A stretch of 64,000 nucleotides of DNA from Geodermatophilus obscurus (GCF_900143215.1 NZ_FRDM01000014.1:1-64000); one strand, 5' to 3'; numbered from the stretch's first letter, positions 1-9,976 are shown. Notes: generated by a model from the letters alone, not told the origin. Program-made: numbers and translations.

Positions 1-95
1 TCCCCGGGCGACACCGCGTGGCGGGACGCTGGCTCCCCGGGCGACACCGCGTGGCGGGACGCTGGCTCCCCGGGCGACACCGCGTGGCGGGACGC
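1..95 (+). repeat. 33-bp tandem repeat in menD
   Basis: A 33-bp unit (begins TCCCCGGGCGACACC) occurs at 1-33 and 34-66, then 29 matching bases from 67. The unit is a multiple of three and lies in the menD frame, so it adds an 11-residue repeat (SPGDTAWRDAG) without breaking the gene. The third copy runs into TAWRDAWRAA, which looks like ordinary MenD sequence, so the first two copies look like duplications. More copies may lie left of the window. Confidence 0.95.
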
Positions 96-768
96 CTGGC
101 GCGCGGCCGCGGACGGAGTGGGGACGGCGGTCGACGGCGTGCTCGACGCGCTGCCCGGGCTGACCGCCGGGCTGCTCGCCCGCGACCTCGTCGCCGCCCT
201 GCCCGACGGCGCGCTGCTGGTGCTCGGCTCGTCGACCCCGGTGCGCGACGTCGACCGGCTGGCCGTTCCGCGCGCGGGGCTCACCGTGCTGGCCAACCGC
301 GGGGTCGCCGGCATCGACGGCACGGTCTCCACCGCCGTCGGGGCCGCGCTGGTCCACTCCCGTGGCGATCTCCGCGGAGATCGCCGGGCGTTCGCGCTGC
401 TCGGCGACCTCACGTTCCTGCACGACCTGCAGGGCCTGCTGGTGGGGGAGGGCGAGCCCCGGCCGGACCTCACCCTCGTCGTCCCGGACAACGACGGCGG
501 CGGCATCTTCGCCCAGCTCGAACCCGGGCAGCCGCGGTACGAGGCCGGCTACCGGCGGGTGTTCGGCACGCCGCACGGCCGCGACCTGGTCGCCGTCGCG
601 GAGGCGCTCGGCTGGCCGGCGGAGCGGGTGTCCTCGTCGGCCGAACTCCGGGACGCCGTCGCCGCGGGCGGACCCCGGGTGGTCGTCGTCCGCACCGACC
701 AGCGCGCCGAGGCCGAGCTGGCGACCCGGCTGCGGTCGGGCGCCGCCGAGGCGCTGGGCGGAGCCTGA
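1..768 (+). CDS. menD: MenD C-terminal part (5' end outside window)
   Basis: Last 255 residues of 2-succinyl-5-enolpyruvyl-6-hydroxy-3-cyclohexene-1-carboxylate synthase. This ThDP enzyme joins 2-oxoglutarate and isochorismate in menaquinone synthesis. The frame is open from base 1 to the TGA at 766-768. The ThDP-binding half is recognisable: LVLGSSTPVRDVD, LANRGVAGIDGTVSTAVGAA, and the LLGDLTFLHD...VVPDNDGGGIF segment that binds the metal and diphosphate. An internal GTG at 118 gives a shorter ORF, but the repeat-bearing upstream part is in frame and coding-like. menF and menG follow, in keeping with a menaquinone cluster. Confidence 0.9.
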   Translation, partial: SPGDTAWRDAGSPGDTAWRDAGSPGDTAWRDAWRAAADGVGTAVDGVLDALPGLTAGLLARDLVAALPDGALLVLGSSTPVRDVDRLAVPRAGLTVLANRGVAGIDGTVSTAVGAALVHSRGDLRGDRRAFALLGDLTFLHDLQGLLVGEGEPRPDLTLVVPDNDGGGIFAQLEPGQPRYEAGYRRVFGTPHGRDLVAVAEALGWPAERVSSSAELRDAVAAGGPRVVVVRTDQRAEAELATRLRSGAAEALGGA

Positions 769-909
769 GTCCCAGGCGCCCGCGTCGCTGATCGAGTGTG
801 CAGTTGCGGGGGGCGACACGCGCAGACGCTCCGTGCCGGGGGACCGCAACCGCCCACTCGGCAGCTCGACTCCTCTGCGCCAGTGCAGTCGGGGTGGGCG
901 CCGCGCCGG

Positions 910-2184
910 TCAGCTCTCCAGCGCGGCCTGGAAGGCGGCGAACTTCGCCTGGGTCTCGGCCAGCTCGGCGGCCGGGTCGGAGCCGGCGACGATGCCGCAG
1001 CCGGCGAACAGCCGTGCCGAGGCCGGGTCCCGGTCCGAGAGCTCCGCGCAGCGCAGCGCCAGGCCGAACTCGCCGTCCCCGTGGGCGTCCACCCAGCCGA
1101 CCGGGCCGGCGTAGCGGCCGCGGTCCATGCCCTCCAGCTCGCCGATCAGCGCGGCGGCGGCGTCGGTCGGGGTGCCGCAGACCGCGGCCGTCGGGTGCAC
1201 CGCACCGACCAGCTCGAGCAGCCCGGCGCGGCCGCGGGCGCCGCTGCGGCGCTGGACACCGGTGACGTCGGTGGCCAGGTGCCGCACGTTGGCCAGCGTC
1301 AGCAGCTCCGGCTCGTCGGGCGCGGTGAGCGTCGTGCAGTAGGGCTCCAGCGCGCGCACCAGCGACTCGACGGCGAGGGCGTGCTCGGCGCGGTCCTTGG
1401 CCGAGGCGAGCAGGCCGGCGGCCAGCCGCTCGTCGTCGGCGCCGGCGCCGCGGGGGGCGGTCCCGGCCAGCACCCGCGACGACAGCTGCCGGCCGGTCCG
1501 GCGCAGCAGCAGCTCCGGCGTCGCACCGAGCAGACCGTCGACGGCGAAGGTCCAGCAGTCGGGGAAGCGGGCGGCGAGCCGGGCGAGCAGCGCGCGCGGG
1601 TCCAGCGGCGCGTCGGCGGTGACCAGCAGGTCGCGGGCCAGCACGACCTTGGCCAGCTCGCCGGCGTCGATCCGCTCGACGGCCGCGCCCACCTTCGCGC
1701 ACCACGAGGCCGGGTCGAGCGCACCGTCGGCGTAGCGCAGCCGCCCCAGCGCGGACGGCGCGGTCGCGGGCGCGGCGGACAGCACGTCGGCGGGGTCGGC
1801 GTCCCCGGTGGTGGTCACCCAGGCCAGGCCGTCCCGCCGGCCGACGACGACCTCGGGGACGATGAACACCGACGTCCCGGCAGCCGGGTCGAAGGCGATG
1901 CTGGCGAACACGACCGGCCCCGAGCCGGGCACCCCGGCCCGGTCGTCGACGTCGAGACCGGCGCTGTGGGCCTCCCACCACGCGGCCGCCTCGGCCAGGG
2001 CCCGCGGGCCGGTGACCTCCAGCCGGGCCGCCTCCCCCCAGCCGACCAGGCCCTCGCCGCGGCGCACCCAGGACAGGGCGCCGGCGGCCGGGAGCCGGTC
2101 GAGCAGCGCGGGGGGGTCGAGCAGCGGGGTGGTCGTGACGACGGGCGTGACCGCACCAGGGGTGGTCACTGCTGCCACGCTCAC
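910..2184 (-). CDS. menF: Isochorismate synthase MenF
   Basis: 424 residues. Converts chorismate to isochorismate, the first committed step towards menaquinone. The C-terminal chorismate-binding domain is clear: [36 protein letters not shown], and [20 protein letters not shown] near the end. I chose GTG at 2184. Upstream codons are open to an ATG at 2244, but that would run into menG, and TACTCT lies six bases before this GTG as expected for a leaderless start. An EntC-type siderophore enzyme is the alternative; the menD/menG neighbourhood favours MenF. Confidence 0.85.
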   Translation of the reverse strand: MSVAAVTTPGAVTPVVTTTPLLDPPALLDRLPAAGALSWVRRGEGLVGWGEAARLEVTGPRALAEAAAWWEAHSAGLDVDDRAGVPGSGPVVFASIAFDPAAGTSVFIVPEVVVGRRDGLAWVTTTGDADPADVLSAAPATAPSALGRLRYADGALDPASWCAKVGAAVERIDAGELAKVVLARDLLVTADAPLDPRALLARLAARFPDCWTFAVDGLLGATPELLLRRTGRQLSSRVLAGTAPRGAGADDERLAAGLLASAKDRAEHALAVESLVRALEPYCTTLTAPDEPELLTLANVRHLATDVTGVQRRSGARGRAGLLELVGAVHPTAAVCGTPTDAAAALIGELEGMDRGRYAGPVGWVDAHGDGEFGLALRCAELSDRDPASARLFAGCGIVAGSDPAAELAETQAKFAAFQAALES

Positions 2185-2190
2185 CAGCCC

Positions 2191-2212
2191 AGAGTAGGCA
2201 GCCCGGTAGCGT
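2191..2212. promoter_or_regulatory. Divergent leaderless -10 boxes for menF and menG
   Basis: Only 35 bases separate the two divergent start codons. On the minus strand TACTCT (2196 to 2191) is followed by six bases and the menF GTG. On the plus strand TAGCGT (2207-2212) is followed by seven bases and the menG GTG at 2220. TANNNT at this distance is the usual sign of leaderless transcripts in Actinobacteria. Neither start has a Shine-Dalgarno sequence and no good -35 is visible. Confidence 0.5.
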
Positions 2213-2219
2213 CGCGGTC

Positions 2220-2945
2220 GTGGGAGACCGGCGAGACAGCGCACACACCGCCGGGGTCCGGGCCGGTCTGGACAAGCGGCCGGCCGACGTCGCGGCCATG
2301 TTCGACCGGGTCGCGGCGCGTTACGACGTCACCAACACGGTCCTCTCCGGCGGCCTCGACGCCTCCTGGCGGCGCGCCACCCGCGAGGCCCTGGATGCCC
2401 GCCCGGGGCAGACCGTGCTCGACGTCGCCGCCGGGACGGCGGTGTCCACAGTCGAGCTGTCGGCCGGCGGGGTGCACGCCATCGCCTGCGACTTCTCCCA
2501 GGGGATGCTGCGCGCGGGCGCGGCCCGGCCGGTGCCCAAGGTGGCCGGCGACGCCATGGCGCTGCCGCTGGCCGACGAGAGCGTCGACGGCGTGGTCATC
2601 TCCTTCGGCCTGCGCAACGTCGCCGACCCCGACGCCGCGCTGCGCGAGTTCGCCCGGGTCACCCGCCCCGGCGGCACGCTGGTGGTCTGCGAGTTCTCCA
2701 GTCCCACCTGGGCGCCGTTCCGCACCGTCTACACCGAGTACCTGATGCGGGCGCTGCCGCTGATCGCCCGCGCGGTCAGCAGCAACCCCGACGCCTACGT
2801 CTACCTGGCCGAGTCGATCCGGGCCTGGCCCGACCAGCCGGCGCTGGCCGCCCGGCTGCAGGAGGCCGGCTGGGCCGACGTCGCCTGGCGCGACCTCACC
2901 GGCGGCGTCGTGGCGCTGCACCGCGGCCGCAAGCCGCTCGCCTGA
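2220..2945 (+). CDS. menG: Demethylmenaquinone methyltransferase MenG/UbiE
   Basis: 241 residues. SAM-dependent C-methylation of demethylmenaquinone, the last ring step of menaquinone synthesis. The class I methyltransferase fold shows motif I ([15 protein letters not shown]) and the family signatures [12 protein letters not shown] near the N-terminus, [16 protein letters not shown] in the middle and [14 protein letters not shown] near the C-terminus. Length fits the family. The GTG start at 2220 probably coincides with the transcription start. Divergent from menF; a hairpin repeat follows the stop. Confidence 0.92.
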   Translation: MGDRRDSAHTAGVRAGLDKRPADVAAMFDRVAARYDVTNTVLSGGLDASWRRATREALDARPGQTVLDVAAGTAVSTVELSAGGVHAIACDFSQGMLRAGAARPVPKVAGDAMALPLADESVDGVVISFGLRNVADPDAALREFARVTRPGGTLVVCEFSSPTWAPFRTVYTEYLMRALPLIARAVSSNPDAYVYLAESIRAWPDQPALAARLQEAGWADVAWRDLTGGVVALHRGRKPLA

Positions 2946-2949
2946 GTGA

Positions 2950-2998
2950 GGACCCCCTCCACCCCTCGCACGCTCGGGGCGGTACCCGGAAGGGGGCC
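2950..2998 (+). repeat. GGACCCC-type hairpin repeat, copy 1
   Basis: Begins GGACCCCCTCC and ends GGAAGGGGGCC, so the arms can pair. The middle has the family core CTCGCACGCTC. It lies just after the menG stop and may act as its terminator. Confidence 0.75.
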
Positions 2999-3055
2999 GA
3001 CGCTGGGGCGGGTGGGACGAGACGGAACCGTGACGTACCAATCCCAGGTGCCCAC

Positions 3056-3086
3056 TTGTCACCAAGGTCACACCCCGGCCTAGAGT
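3056..3086 (+). promoter_or_regulatory. Promoter candidate for menJ-nuo
   Basis: TTGTCA at 3056-3061 and TAGAGT at 3081-3086, with a slightly long 19-base spacer. Transcription would start near 3093, just upstream of the Rex-type palindrome, so bound Rex would block it. Confidence 0.5.
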
Positions 3087-3101
3087 GGTGACCGGGCCGC
3101 C

Positions 3102-3119
3102 TTGTGAAGCAATTCACAA
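3102..3119. promoter_or_regulatory. Rex operator (NADH/NAD+ redox switch)
   Basis: TTGTGAAGCAATTCACAA is a perfect 7-4-7 inverted repeat matching the Rex consensus TTGTGAA-N4-TTCACAA. Rex represses respiratory genes when NADH/NAD+ is low; in Streptomyces its reported targets include cyd and nuo. Here the site lies just downstream of a candidate promoter and 33 bases before the menJ start, at the head of a gene string running into nuoA-N. No rex gene is in the window. Confidence 0.85.
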
Positions 3120-3152
3120 AGTGGCGGGGGAACTCGAACGGAGGGAGCCGAG

Positions 3153-4412
3153 GTGGACGACGGCGACCGGCGGGCCGACGTGCTCGTCGTCGGCGCCGGC
3201 CCGGCGGGGTCCTCGGCCGCCTGGCAGCTGGCCCGGGCCGGCCTCGACGTCGCCGTCCTGGAGAAGGCCCGACTGCCCCGCGAGAAGGTCTGCGGCGACG
3301 GGCTGACCCCGCGCGGGGTCAAGGCGCTCGACGACATGGGCGTCGACACCACCGGCTGGGTCCGCCACAGGGGGCTGCGGGTCACCGGCGGTGGCCAGGT
3401 GGTCGAGGTCGACTGGCCGGTCCTGGACCGCTGGCCGTCGTACGGCCTGATCCGCAGCCGCCGCGACCTCGACGCCCGGCTGGCCGACCACGCCGTCGCG
3501 GCCGGCGCCCGGCTGGTGCAGGAGGTCACGGTCACCGGCCCGCTGCTGGACGACGCCGGCCGGGTCGCCGGCGTGCACGCCGCAGAGGGTGCGGACCGGA
3601 CGCCGGCCACCTGGCGCGCGCCGCTGGTGGTCTCCGCGGAGGGCCTCTCGGGGCGGCTGGCCAAGGCGCTGGGCCTGTTGCGGCGGGAGGACCGGCCGCT
3701 CGGCGTCGCCGTCCGCCGGTACGTGTCCTCCCCGCGCACGGACGACGAGTACCTCGACATCTCCTTCGACCTGTCCAGCGGCGGCCCGAGCGCGGACTCG
3801 ATGCCCGGCTACGGCTGGGCGTTCGGCATGGGCGACGGCACCAGCAACGTCGGCTTCGGCCTGCTCGACACCCGCCGCGGCACCGGCGCCGAGCCGCGGG
3901 CGGTGCTGCGCGAGTGGCTGGCCACCCTGCCGGCCGAGTGGCAGCTCGGCGAGGAGCACGCGGTCACCCCCCTGCGCGGTGCGGGCCTGCCGATGGCCCT
4001 GCACCGCGGGCCGGCCTACACCCGCGGGCTGCTCCTGGCCGGCGACGCCGCGGGCACGGTCAACCCGTTCAACGGCGAGGGCATCAGCTACGCGCTGGAG
4101 ACCGGCCGGATGGCCGCCGAGACCGCCGCGGAGGCGCTGGCCGCGCCGGAGGGGCTCGCGCGGGAGGCGGTGCTGCGCCGGTACCCGGCCCGGCTGCGCG
4201 CGGAGTACGGGCGCCACCACCGGCTGGGCACCGGCTTCCTGGCGCTGCTGGCTCGGCCGGACCTGGTCCGCTTCGCGACCGCGCACGGCCTGAAGCGACC
4301 GGCGCTGGTGGCCAGGGCGCTGCGGCTGATGGGCAACCTCTCCGACGGCCGGGACGGCGACCGGTTCGACCGCGCCGTCGCCGTCCTGACCCGCCTGGCT
4401 CCGGCGGTCTGA
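3153..4412 (+). CDS. menJ: Geranylgeranyl reductase family flavoprotein, MenJ-like
   Basis: 419 residues. FAD-dependent reductase of isoprenoid double bonds. The N-terminal Rossmann motif VVGAGPAGSSAAWQLARAG, then EKVCGDGLTPRG, and a second FAD motif LLLAGDAAGTVNPFNGEGI are all present. In Mycobacterium the homologue MenJ saturates one unit of the menaquinone tail and sits near menD, menH and a polyprenyl synthase, as here. GTG start with GGGAGCCGAGG just upstream. First gene after the Rex site; nuoA follows 46 bases later, so it is probably co-transcribed with complex I. A chlorophyll or archaeal-lipid role is unlikely here. Confidence 0.8.
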   Translation: MDDGDRRADVLVVGAGPAGSSAAWQLARAGLDVAVLEKARLPREKVCGDGLTPRGVKALDDMGVDTTGWVRHRGLRVTGGGQVVEVDWPVLDRWPSYGLIRSRRDLDARLADHAVAAGARLVQEVTVTGPLLDDAGRVAGVHAAEGADRTPATWRAPLVVSAEGLSGRLAKALGLLRREDRPLGVAVRRYVSSPRTDDEYLDISFDLSSGGPSADSMPGYGWAFGMGDGTSNVGFGLLDTRRGTGAEPRAVLREWLATLPAEWQLGEEHAVTPLRGAGLPMALHRGPAYTRGLLLAGDAAGTVNPFNGEGISYALETGRMAAETAAEALAAPEGLAREAVLRRYPARLRAEYGRHHRLGTGFLALLARPDLVRFATAHGLKRPALVARALRLMGNLSDGRDGDRFDRAVAVLTRLAPAV

Positions 4413-4458
4413 CGTGACCGCTCCCGACCCGATCCCCGACGGCGAGAGGTAGACGCTG

Positions 4459-4821
4459 GTGCTCTCGGTGTACATGCCGATCGTCGGCCTGTTCGTGCTG
4501 GCCGCGGCGTTCGCGCTGTTCTCGGTGACGGTGGCGCCGTTCGTCGGCCCCCGCCGGTACAACCGGGCCAAGCTGGCCGCCTACGAGTGCGGCATCGAGC
4601 CGGTGGACCAGCCGCTCAGCGGCGGCCGCTTCCCGGTCAAGTTCTACCTGACCGCCATGTTGTTCATCGTCTTCGACATCGAGGTCGTCTTCCTCTACCC
4701 GTGGGCGGTCGCCAACGACGCGCTGGGGCTGTGGGGGCTGTTCGCGATGGCCGTGTTCATCGGCACCGTCTTCATCGCCTACGCCTACGAGTGGCGGCGC
4801 GGCGGGCTCGAGTGGGATTGA
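4459..4821 (+). CDS. nuoA: NADH-quinone oxidoreductase subunit A
   Basis: 120 residues, a membrane subunit of complex I. Three hydrophobic helices (about 5-28, 60-85, 90-112), with the conserved loop YNRAKLAAYECGIEPVDQP and FDIEVVFLYPWA typical of NuoA. The GTG start has GAGAGG upstream. First of fourteen nuo genes in the standard order A to N. Confidence 0.95.
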   Translation: MLSVYMPIVGLFVLAAAFALFSVTVAPFVGPRRYNRAKLAAYECGIEPVDQPLSGGRFPVKFYLTAMLFIVFDIEVVFLYPWAVANDALGLWGLFAMAVFIGTVFIAYAYEWRRGGLEWD

Positions 4822-4832
4822 GGAGCTGACCT

Positions 4833-5513
4833 GTGGGACTCGAGGAGAAGCTGCCGAGCGGCGTCCTGTTGACCAGCGTGGAGAAGCTGGTCAACTGGAC
4901 CCGCAAGTCGTCGCTGTGGCCGGCCACCTTCGGGCTGGCCTGCTGCGCGATCGAGATGATGGCCACCGGCGCCGGCCGCTACGACCTGGCCCGGTTCGGC
5001 ATGGAGGTCTTCCGGGCCTCCCCGCGGCAGGCCGACCTGATGATCGTCGCCGGGCGGGTCAGCCAGAAGATGGCCCCGGTCCTGCGCCAGATCTACGACC
5101 AGATGCCCGAGCCCCGCTGGGTGCTGGCGATGGGCGTGTGTGCCAGCTCCGGCGGGATGTTCAACAACTACGCGATCGTGCAGGGCGTCGACCACGTCGT
5201 CCCGGTGGACATGTACCTGCCCGGGTGCCCGCCGCGGCCGGAGATGCTCACCGACGCGATCCTCAAGCTGCACCACAAGATCATGCACGAGCCGCTGGGG
5301 CCGAGGCGGGCTCGTGAGCTGGAGCAGGCGCGGGCCGAGGGGCGGGCCGAGGAGCTGTACGTCGAGATGCCGTCCAGCGTCCGGGCCGACAAGGCGGCGC
5401 GCGAGGCCTACCAGCGGGCGGCGGCCGAGCGGCGCACCGGCCAGTTCGCCATGGAGCAGCGCGGCGGCGACGCCGTCCTGCTGCCCGAGCCGTACGTGCG
5501 GGGGAACCGGTGA
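4833..5513 (+). CDS. nuoB: NADH-quinone oxidoreductase subunit B
   Basis: 226 residues. Carries the terminal 4Fe-4S cluster N2 that passes electrons to quinone. Ligand motifs are intact: [10 protein letters not shown] (tandem Cys), MGVCASSGG and [11 protein letters not shown]. The C-terminal 40 or so residues extend past the usual core and are charged, which is common in Actinobacteria. GTG start with GAGGAG seven bases upstream. Its stop overlaps the nuoC start (GTGA). Confidence 0.96.
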   Translation: MGLEEKLPSGVLLTSVEKLVNWTRKSSLWPATFGLACCAIEMMATGAGRYDLARFGMEVFRASPRQADLMIVAGRVSQKMAPVLRQIYDQMPEPRWVLAMGVCASSGGMFNNYAIVQGVDHVVPVDMYLPGCPPRPEMLTDAILKLHHKIMHEPLGPRRARELEQARAEGRAEELYVEMPSSVRADKAAREAYQRAAAERRTGQFAMEQRGGDAVLLPEPYVRGNR

Positions 5514-6247
5514 CCGGCCCCGGGGACCGCAGCGGCACGGACGCCGAGCAGGGCGCCACCGCGCCCGGCGGCGGGTTCCGCAAGGGTGCGTTCGGGGTCA
5601 GCGGCAGCGGCGACACCTCCGGCTTCGGCGGGCTGGTCCGCGTCGAGCCCGGCGGCGCGGTCGCGCTGCACTCCACCGAGCGGCCGTACGGCGGGTACTT
5701 CGACGAGGTCACCGACGCGCTGATCGACGCCGTCGGCCAGGCCACCTACGACGCCGCCGTGCAGCGGGTGCTGGTCGACCGCGGCGAGATCACCTACTTC
5801 GTCGCCCGCGAGCACCTGCTGACCCTGGTGCGGGCCCTGCGCGACGACGAGGCGCTGCGCTTCGAGCTGTGCAGCAGCGTCTCCGGCGTCGACTACCTGG
5901 ACAGCGGTGGCCCGGCGGCAGGTCCCGGCCGGCCCCGGTTGCACGTCGTCCTCCACCTGACCTCGATGACCTACCGGCGGCGGATCCGGCTGGAGGTCGC
6001 GGTCACCGCCGAGGACCCGCACGTCCCCTCGGTGACCTCCGTCTACCCGACGGCGGACTGGCACGAGCGGGAGACCTGGGACATGTTCGGCGTCGTCTTC
6101 GACGGCCACCCGGCGCTGACCCGGATCCTCATGCCCGACGACTGGGACGGCCACCCCCAGCGCAAGGACTACCCGCTCGGCGGGGTTCCGGTCGAGTACC
6201 ACGACGCCACGATCCCGCCCCCCGACACCCGCAGGTCCTATCGATGA
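5510..6247 (+). CDS. nuoC: NADH-quinone oxidoreductase subunit C
   Basis: 245 residues, peripheral-arm subunit of complex I. The first 60 residues are a poorly conserved Gly-rich extension. The 30-kDa domain follows, ending with the signature [20 protein letters not shown] and [19 protein letters not shown] start overlaps the nuoB stop. NuoC and NuoD are separate genes here, not fused as in E. coli. Confidence 0.95.
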   Translation: MTGPGDRSGTDAEQGATAPGGGFRKGAFGVSGSGDTSGFGGLVRVEPGGAVALHSTERPYGGYFDEVTDALIDAVGQATYDAAVQRVLVDRGEITYFVAREHLLTLVRALRDDEALRFELCSSVSGVDYLDSGGPAAGPGRPRLHVVLHLTSMTYRRRIRLEVAVTAEDPHVPSVTSVYPTADWHERETWDMFGVVFDGHPALTRILMPDDWDGHPQRKDYPLGGVPVEYHDATIPPPDTRRSYR

Positions 6248-6257
6248 GGGGCCAACG

Positions 6258-7580
6258 ATGAGCACCACGTACGACCCCTACGCCGGCTCCCGGGAGACCA
6301 CCGAGGGCCGCGTCTACACCGTCACCGGCGGCGACTGGGACCAGACGCTGGGCGCGGAGGCTCAGGGCGAGGAGCGCCTCGTCGTCAACATGGGCCCGCA
6401 GCACCCCTCCACCCACGGGGTCCTGCGGCTGGTGCTCGACCTCGAGGGCGAGACGGTCACCAAGGCGCGGGTGGTGATCGGCTACCTGCACACCGGCATC
6501 GAGAAGAACACCGAGTACCGCAACTGGACGCAGGGGACGACGTTCGTCACGCGGATGGACTACCTGTCCCCGCTCTACAACGAGGCCGGCTACTGCCTCG
6601 CTGTCGAGAGATTGCTGGGCATCGAGGCGCCGCAGCGCGCGCAGACGATCCGCGTGCTGGTCATGGAGCTCAACCGGATCGCCTCGCACCTGGTCGCGCT
6701 GGCCACTTTCGGCATGGAGATGGGCGCGCTCACCGGGATGACCAACGGCTTCCGCGAGCGGGAGCTGGTCCTGGACCTGCTCGAGGAGATCACCGGGCTG
6801 CGGATGAACCACGCCTACATCCGCCCCGGCGGGCTGGCGCAGGACCTCCCGCCCGGCGCGGTCGAGCACATCCGGGAGTTCCTGCAGGTCATGCCGGACC
6901 GGGTCGCCGACTTCCACAAGTTGCTCACCGGCCAGCCGATCTGGCAGGCCCGGCTCAAGGACGCCGGCTACCTCGACGTCACCGGCTGCGTGGCCATGGG
7001 CGTCACCGGGCCGGTGCTGCGCGCGGCCGGGCTGCCCTGGGACCTGCGCAAGGTCGAGCCCTACCTGGGCTACGAGACCTACGACTTCGAGGTGCCGACC
7101 GCCGACACCTGCGACGCCTGGGGCCGCTACCTGGTCCGCATGGCCGAGGTGAACGAGTCGCTGAAGATCATCGAGCAGGCGCTGGACCGGCTGGCGCCGG
7201 GGCCGGTCATGGTCGAGGACAAGAAGATCGCCTGGCCCGCGCAGCTGTCGCTGGGGCCCGACGGCATGGGCAACTCCCTGGAGCACGTGAAGCACATCAT
7301 GGGGCAGTCGATGGAGGCCCTGATCCACCACTTCAAGCTGGTCACCGAGGGCTTCCGGGTGCCCGCCGGCCAGGTCTACGTGCCCATCGAGTCGCCCCGC
7401 GGCGAGCTGGGCTACCACGTGGTCAGCGACGGCGGCACCAGACCGTGGCGGGTGCACGTGCGCGACCCCAGCTTCGTCAACCTGCAGGCGACGGCGGCGA
7501 TGAGCGAGGGCGGCATGATCGCCGACGTCATCGCCGCGATCGCCTCGCTCGACCCGGTGATGGGCGGGTGCGACCGATGA
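6258..7580 (+). CDS. nuoD: NADH-quinone oxidoreductase subunit D
   Basis: 440 residues, the 49-kDa-type subunit that lines the quinone-binding pocket. Signatures: [48 protein letters not shown], and [16 protein letters not shown] near the end. ATG start eleven bases after nuoC. Its stop overlaps the nuoE ATG (ATGA). Confidence 0.97.
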   Translation: MSTTYDPYAGSRETTEGRVYTVTGGDWDQTLGAEAQGEERLVVNMGPQHPSTHGVLRLVLDLEGETVTKARVVIGYLHTGIEKNTEYRNWTQGTTFVTRMDYLSPLYNEAGYCLAVERLLGIEAPQRAQTIRVLVMELNRIASHLVALATFGMEMGALTGMTNGFRERELVLDLLEEITGLRMNHAYIRPGGLAQDLPPGAVEHIREFLQVMPDRVADFHKLLTGQPIWQARLKDAGYLDVTGCVAMGVTGPVLRAAGLPWDLRKVEPYLGYETYDFEVPTADTCDAWGRYLVRMAEVNESLKIIEQALDRLAPGPVMVEDKKIAWPAQLSLGPDGMGNSLEHVKHIMGQSMEALIHHFKLVTEGFRVPAGQVYVPIESPRGELGYHVVSDGGTRPWRVHVRDPSFVNLQATAAMSEGGMIADVIAAIASLDPVMGGCDR

Positions 7581-8644
7581 GTGCCCTGCCGGGGAGCGCC
7601 GAGGGCACGGCGGTCACCGGGCTGGACTCCAGCCCGGTCGAGCCCGCCGCCGCGGACCTGCCGCCGCTGACCGAGCAGGTCCGGCTGGAGGCGCGGGAGA
7701 TCATCGCCCGCTACCCGCAGCCCCGTTCCGCACTGCTGCCGATGCTGCACCTGGTGCAGAGCCACCAGGGCTACGTCACCCCCGAGGGCGTCGCGCTGTG
7801 CGCCGAGGAGCTGGGGCTGACCAAGGCCGAGGTCGGTGCGGTCGCGACGTTCTACACGATGTACAAGCGCCGTCCCACCGGCCGGCACCTGGTCAGCGTC
7901 TGCACCAACACCCTGTGCGCCGTCCTCGGCGGGCAGCGGATCTTCGACGCGCTGTCCCGCGACCTCGGCGTCCACCACGACGAGACCGCCGCCGACGGCT
8001 CGGTCACCCTGGAGCACGCCGAGTGCCTGGCCGCCTGCGACTACGCGCCGGTGGTCACCGTCGACTACGAGTTCTACGACCAGCAGGACCTCGACAGTGC
8101 CCGCGAACTGGTCGCGGCACTCCGCCGTGGCGAGAAGCCGCACCCCACCCGCGGGGCGCCGCTGACCGACTTCCGCGGCGTCTCCCGCCAGCTGGCCGGC
8201 TTCGACCAGTACGGCGACCAGGTCGCCCGAGCGGCCGCGGTCGACGCCGAGGGCGCGATCGGCCCGACGCTGGCCGGGTTGCGGCTGGCCGCCGAGCGCG
8301 GTGAGTCGGCCCCGCCGATGCCCGGGCCCACGCAGCCGCCCGCCAACACCGTAGAAGGACCCCGTCCTCCCCACCCTTCGCAGGCTCAGGGCGGGGCCCG
8401 GGACGGGGCCGGCGAGACGACGCAGCCCTCCGGTCGCACCGGCGAGACGCCGGAGGAGGAGGCCGCCGACGCCCGCGTCGCGGCCGCGGACAACCCCGCC
8501 GAGCGGGCCGGCGCCGCGCAGGCCCACCCCGACAAGGGCGCCGAGTACGGGCAGCCGCGGGGCCGGCAACACGCCGGCACCGAGAACCCGCCCGCCGCCG
8601 AGCCCGCCACCGGCACCACCCCGACCCAGAGCAAGGAGTCCTGA
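7577..8644 (+). CDS. nuoE: NADH-quinone oxidoreductase subunit E with long tail
   Basis: 355 residues. The 24-kDa-type 2Fe-2S subunit next to the NADH-oxidising NuoF. The conserved domain covers about residues 35-230: [26 protein letters not shown], then Cys ligands in [14 protein letters not shown] and [14 protein letters not shown]. The last 125 residues have no family counterpart, are rich in Pro, Ala and Glu, and include residues encoded by a dispersed hairpin repeat at 8357-8410. ATG at 7577 overlaps the nuoD stop; an upstream GTG at 7445 is in frame but lies inside nuoD. Confidence 0.92.
   Translation: MSALPGSAEGTAVTGLDSSPVEPAAADLPPLTEQVRLEAREIIARYPQPRSALLPMLHLVQSHQGYVTPEGVALCAEELGLTKAEVGAVATFYTMYKRRPTGRHLVSVCTNTLCAVLGGQRIFDALSRDLGVHHDETAADGSVTLEHAECLAACDYAPVVTVDYEFYDQQDLDSARELVAALRRGEKPHPTRGAPLTDFRGVSRQLAGFDQYGDQVARAAAVDAEGAIGPTLAGLRLAAERGESAPPMPGPTQPPANTVEGPRPPHPSQAQGGARDGAGETTQPSGRTGETPEEEAADARVAAADNPAERAGAAQAHPDKGAEYGQPRGRQHAGTENPPAAEPATGTTPTQSKES
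8357..8410 (+). repeat. GGACCCC-type hairpin repeat, copy 2, inside nuoE
   Basis: 54 bases starting GGACCCCGTCCTCCCC and ending GGACGGGGCC. It is the exact reverse complement of copy 4 (23254-23307). Unlike the other copies it is inside an open frame, where it encodes about 18 residues starting [13 protein letters not shown] and keeps nuoE open (54 is a multiple of three). Confidence 0.9.
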
Positions 8645-8647
8645 GCC

Positions 8648-9976
8648 GTGCCTCTCGCACCCGTCCTCACCTCGCGCTGGGCCGAGCCGCAGTCCTGGCG
8701 GCTGTCGACCTACGAGCGCCTCGACGGCTACACCGCTCTACGCACCGCGCTGTCCATGCCCCCCGACGAGTTGGTCGGCATGGTCAAGGACTCCGGGCTG
8801 CGCGGCCGCGGCGGCGCCGGCTTCCCGACCGGTATGAAGTGGAGCTTCATCCCGCAGCCCAAGCCGGGGGAGACCCCGACCGGTCCGGCCGCGATGCCCA
8901 AGTACCTCGTGGTCAACGCCGACGAGGGCGAGCCGGGCACCTGCAAGGACCTGCCGCTGATGATGGCCGACCCGCACTCGCTCATCGAGGGCGTGATCAT
9001 CTCGGCCTACGCCATCCGATCGCACCTGGCGGTCATCTACGTCCGCGGCGAGGCGGTGCACGCCCACCGCCGGCTGGTCAACGCCGTCCGCGAGGCCTAC
9101 GAGGCGGGCTACCTCGGCACGGACATCCTGGGCTCGGGCTACGACCTGGAGCTGATCGTGCACGCGGGCGCCGGCGCCTACATCTGCGGTGAGGAGACCG
9201 CGCTGCTCGACTCGCTCGAGGGCTACCGCGGCCAGCCGCGCCTCAAGCCGCCGTTCCCGGCCGTGGCCGGGCTCTACGGCGCCCCCACAGTGATCAACAA
9301 CGTCGAGACGCTGGCCAGCGTGCCGTTCGTCGTCCGCGGCGGCGCGGACTGGTTCAAGGAGTTCGGTCCGGAGAAGTCGCCCGGTCCGAAGATCTTCTCG
9401 CTGTCGGGCCGCGTCGTCCGCCCCGGCCAGTACGAGGCCCCCATGGGGACGACGATGCGCGAGCTGCTGGAGATGGCCGGCGGCGTCCGCCCCGGGCACC
9501 AGCTGAAGTTCTGGACGCCGGGCGGCTCCTCGACGCCGTACTTCACCCCCGAGCACCTCGACGTCCCGCTCGACTTCGACTCGGTGGCCGCCGCGGGTTC
9601 CATGCTCGGCACCACCGCGCTCATGGTCTTCGACGAGACCGACTCGATCGTCGAGGCCACCCTGCGGTTCACCGAGTTCTACGCGCACGAGAGCTGCGGC
9701 AAGTGCACCCCGTGCCGCGAGGGGACGTACTGGCTGGTGCAGATCCTGCAGCGCCTCGTCGACGGCCGGGGGACGGCGGCCGACCTGGACCTGCTCACCG
9801 ACACCTGCGACAACATCCTGGGCCGCTCCTTCTGCGCCCTCGGTGACGGCGCGACCAGCTGCATCTCCAGCTCGCTGAAGTACTTCCGCGACGACTACGT
9901 CGCGCTGCTGCCGCCGGAGGAACAGGCCCGCCTGGGCCGCAGTCTCCGGCTCGAGCCCGTCGGAGTGGCCTCGTGA
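8648..9976 (+). CDS. nuoF: NADH-quinone oxidoreductase subunit F
   Basis: 442 residues. Oxidises NADH with FMN and a 4Fe-4S cluster. The NADH/FMN sites are visible: [13 protein letters not shown] and [14 protein letters not shown]. The cluster ligands lie in [15 protein letters not shown] with the fourth Cys in [14 protein letters not shown] start three bases after the nuoE stop; its own stop overlaps nuoG (GTGA). Confidence 0.97.
   Translation: MPLAPVLTSRWAEPQSWRLSTYERLDGYTALRTALSMPPDELVGMVKDSGLRGRGGAGFPTGMKWSFIPQPKPGETPTGPAAMPKYLVVNADEGEPGTCKDLPLMMADPHSLIEGVIISAYAIRSHLAVIYVRGEAVHAHRRLVNAVREAYEAGYLGTDILGSGYDLELIVHAGAGAYICGEETALLDSLEGYRGQPRLKPPFPAVAGLYGAPTVINNVETLASVPFVVRGGADWFKEFGPEKSPGPKIFSLSGRVVRPGQYEAPMGTTMRELLEMAGGVRPGHQLKFWTPGGSSTPYFTPEHLDVPLDFDSVAAAGSMLGTTALMVFDETDSIVEATLRFTEFYAHESCGKCTPCREGTYWLVQILQRLVDGRGTAADLDLLTDTCDNILGRSFCALGDGATSCISSSLKYFRDDYVALLPPEEQARLGRSLRLEPVGVAS

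Noticed and set aside
4414-4452. A 12-codon ORF between menJ and nuoA (GTG ... TAG)
   Set aside because: Too short, no distinctive composition; its end is the nuoA ribosome-binding region.
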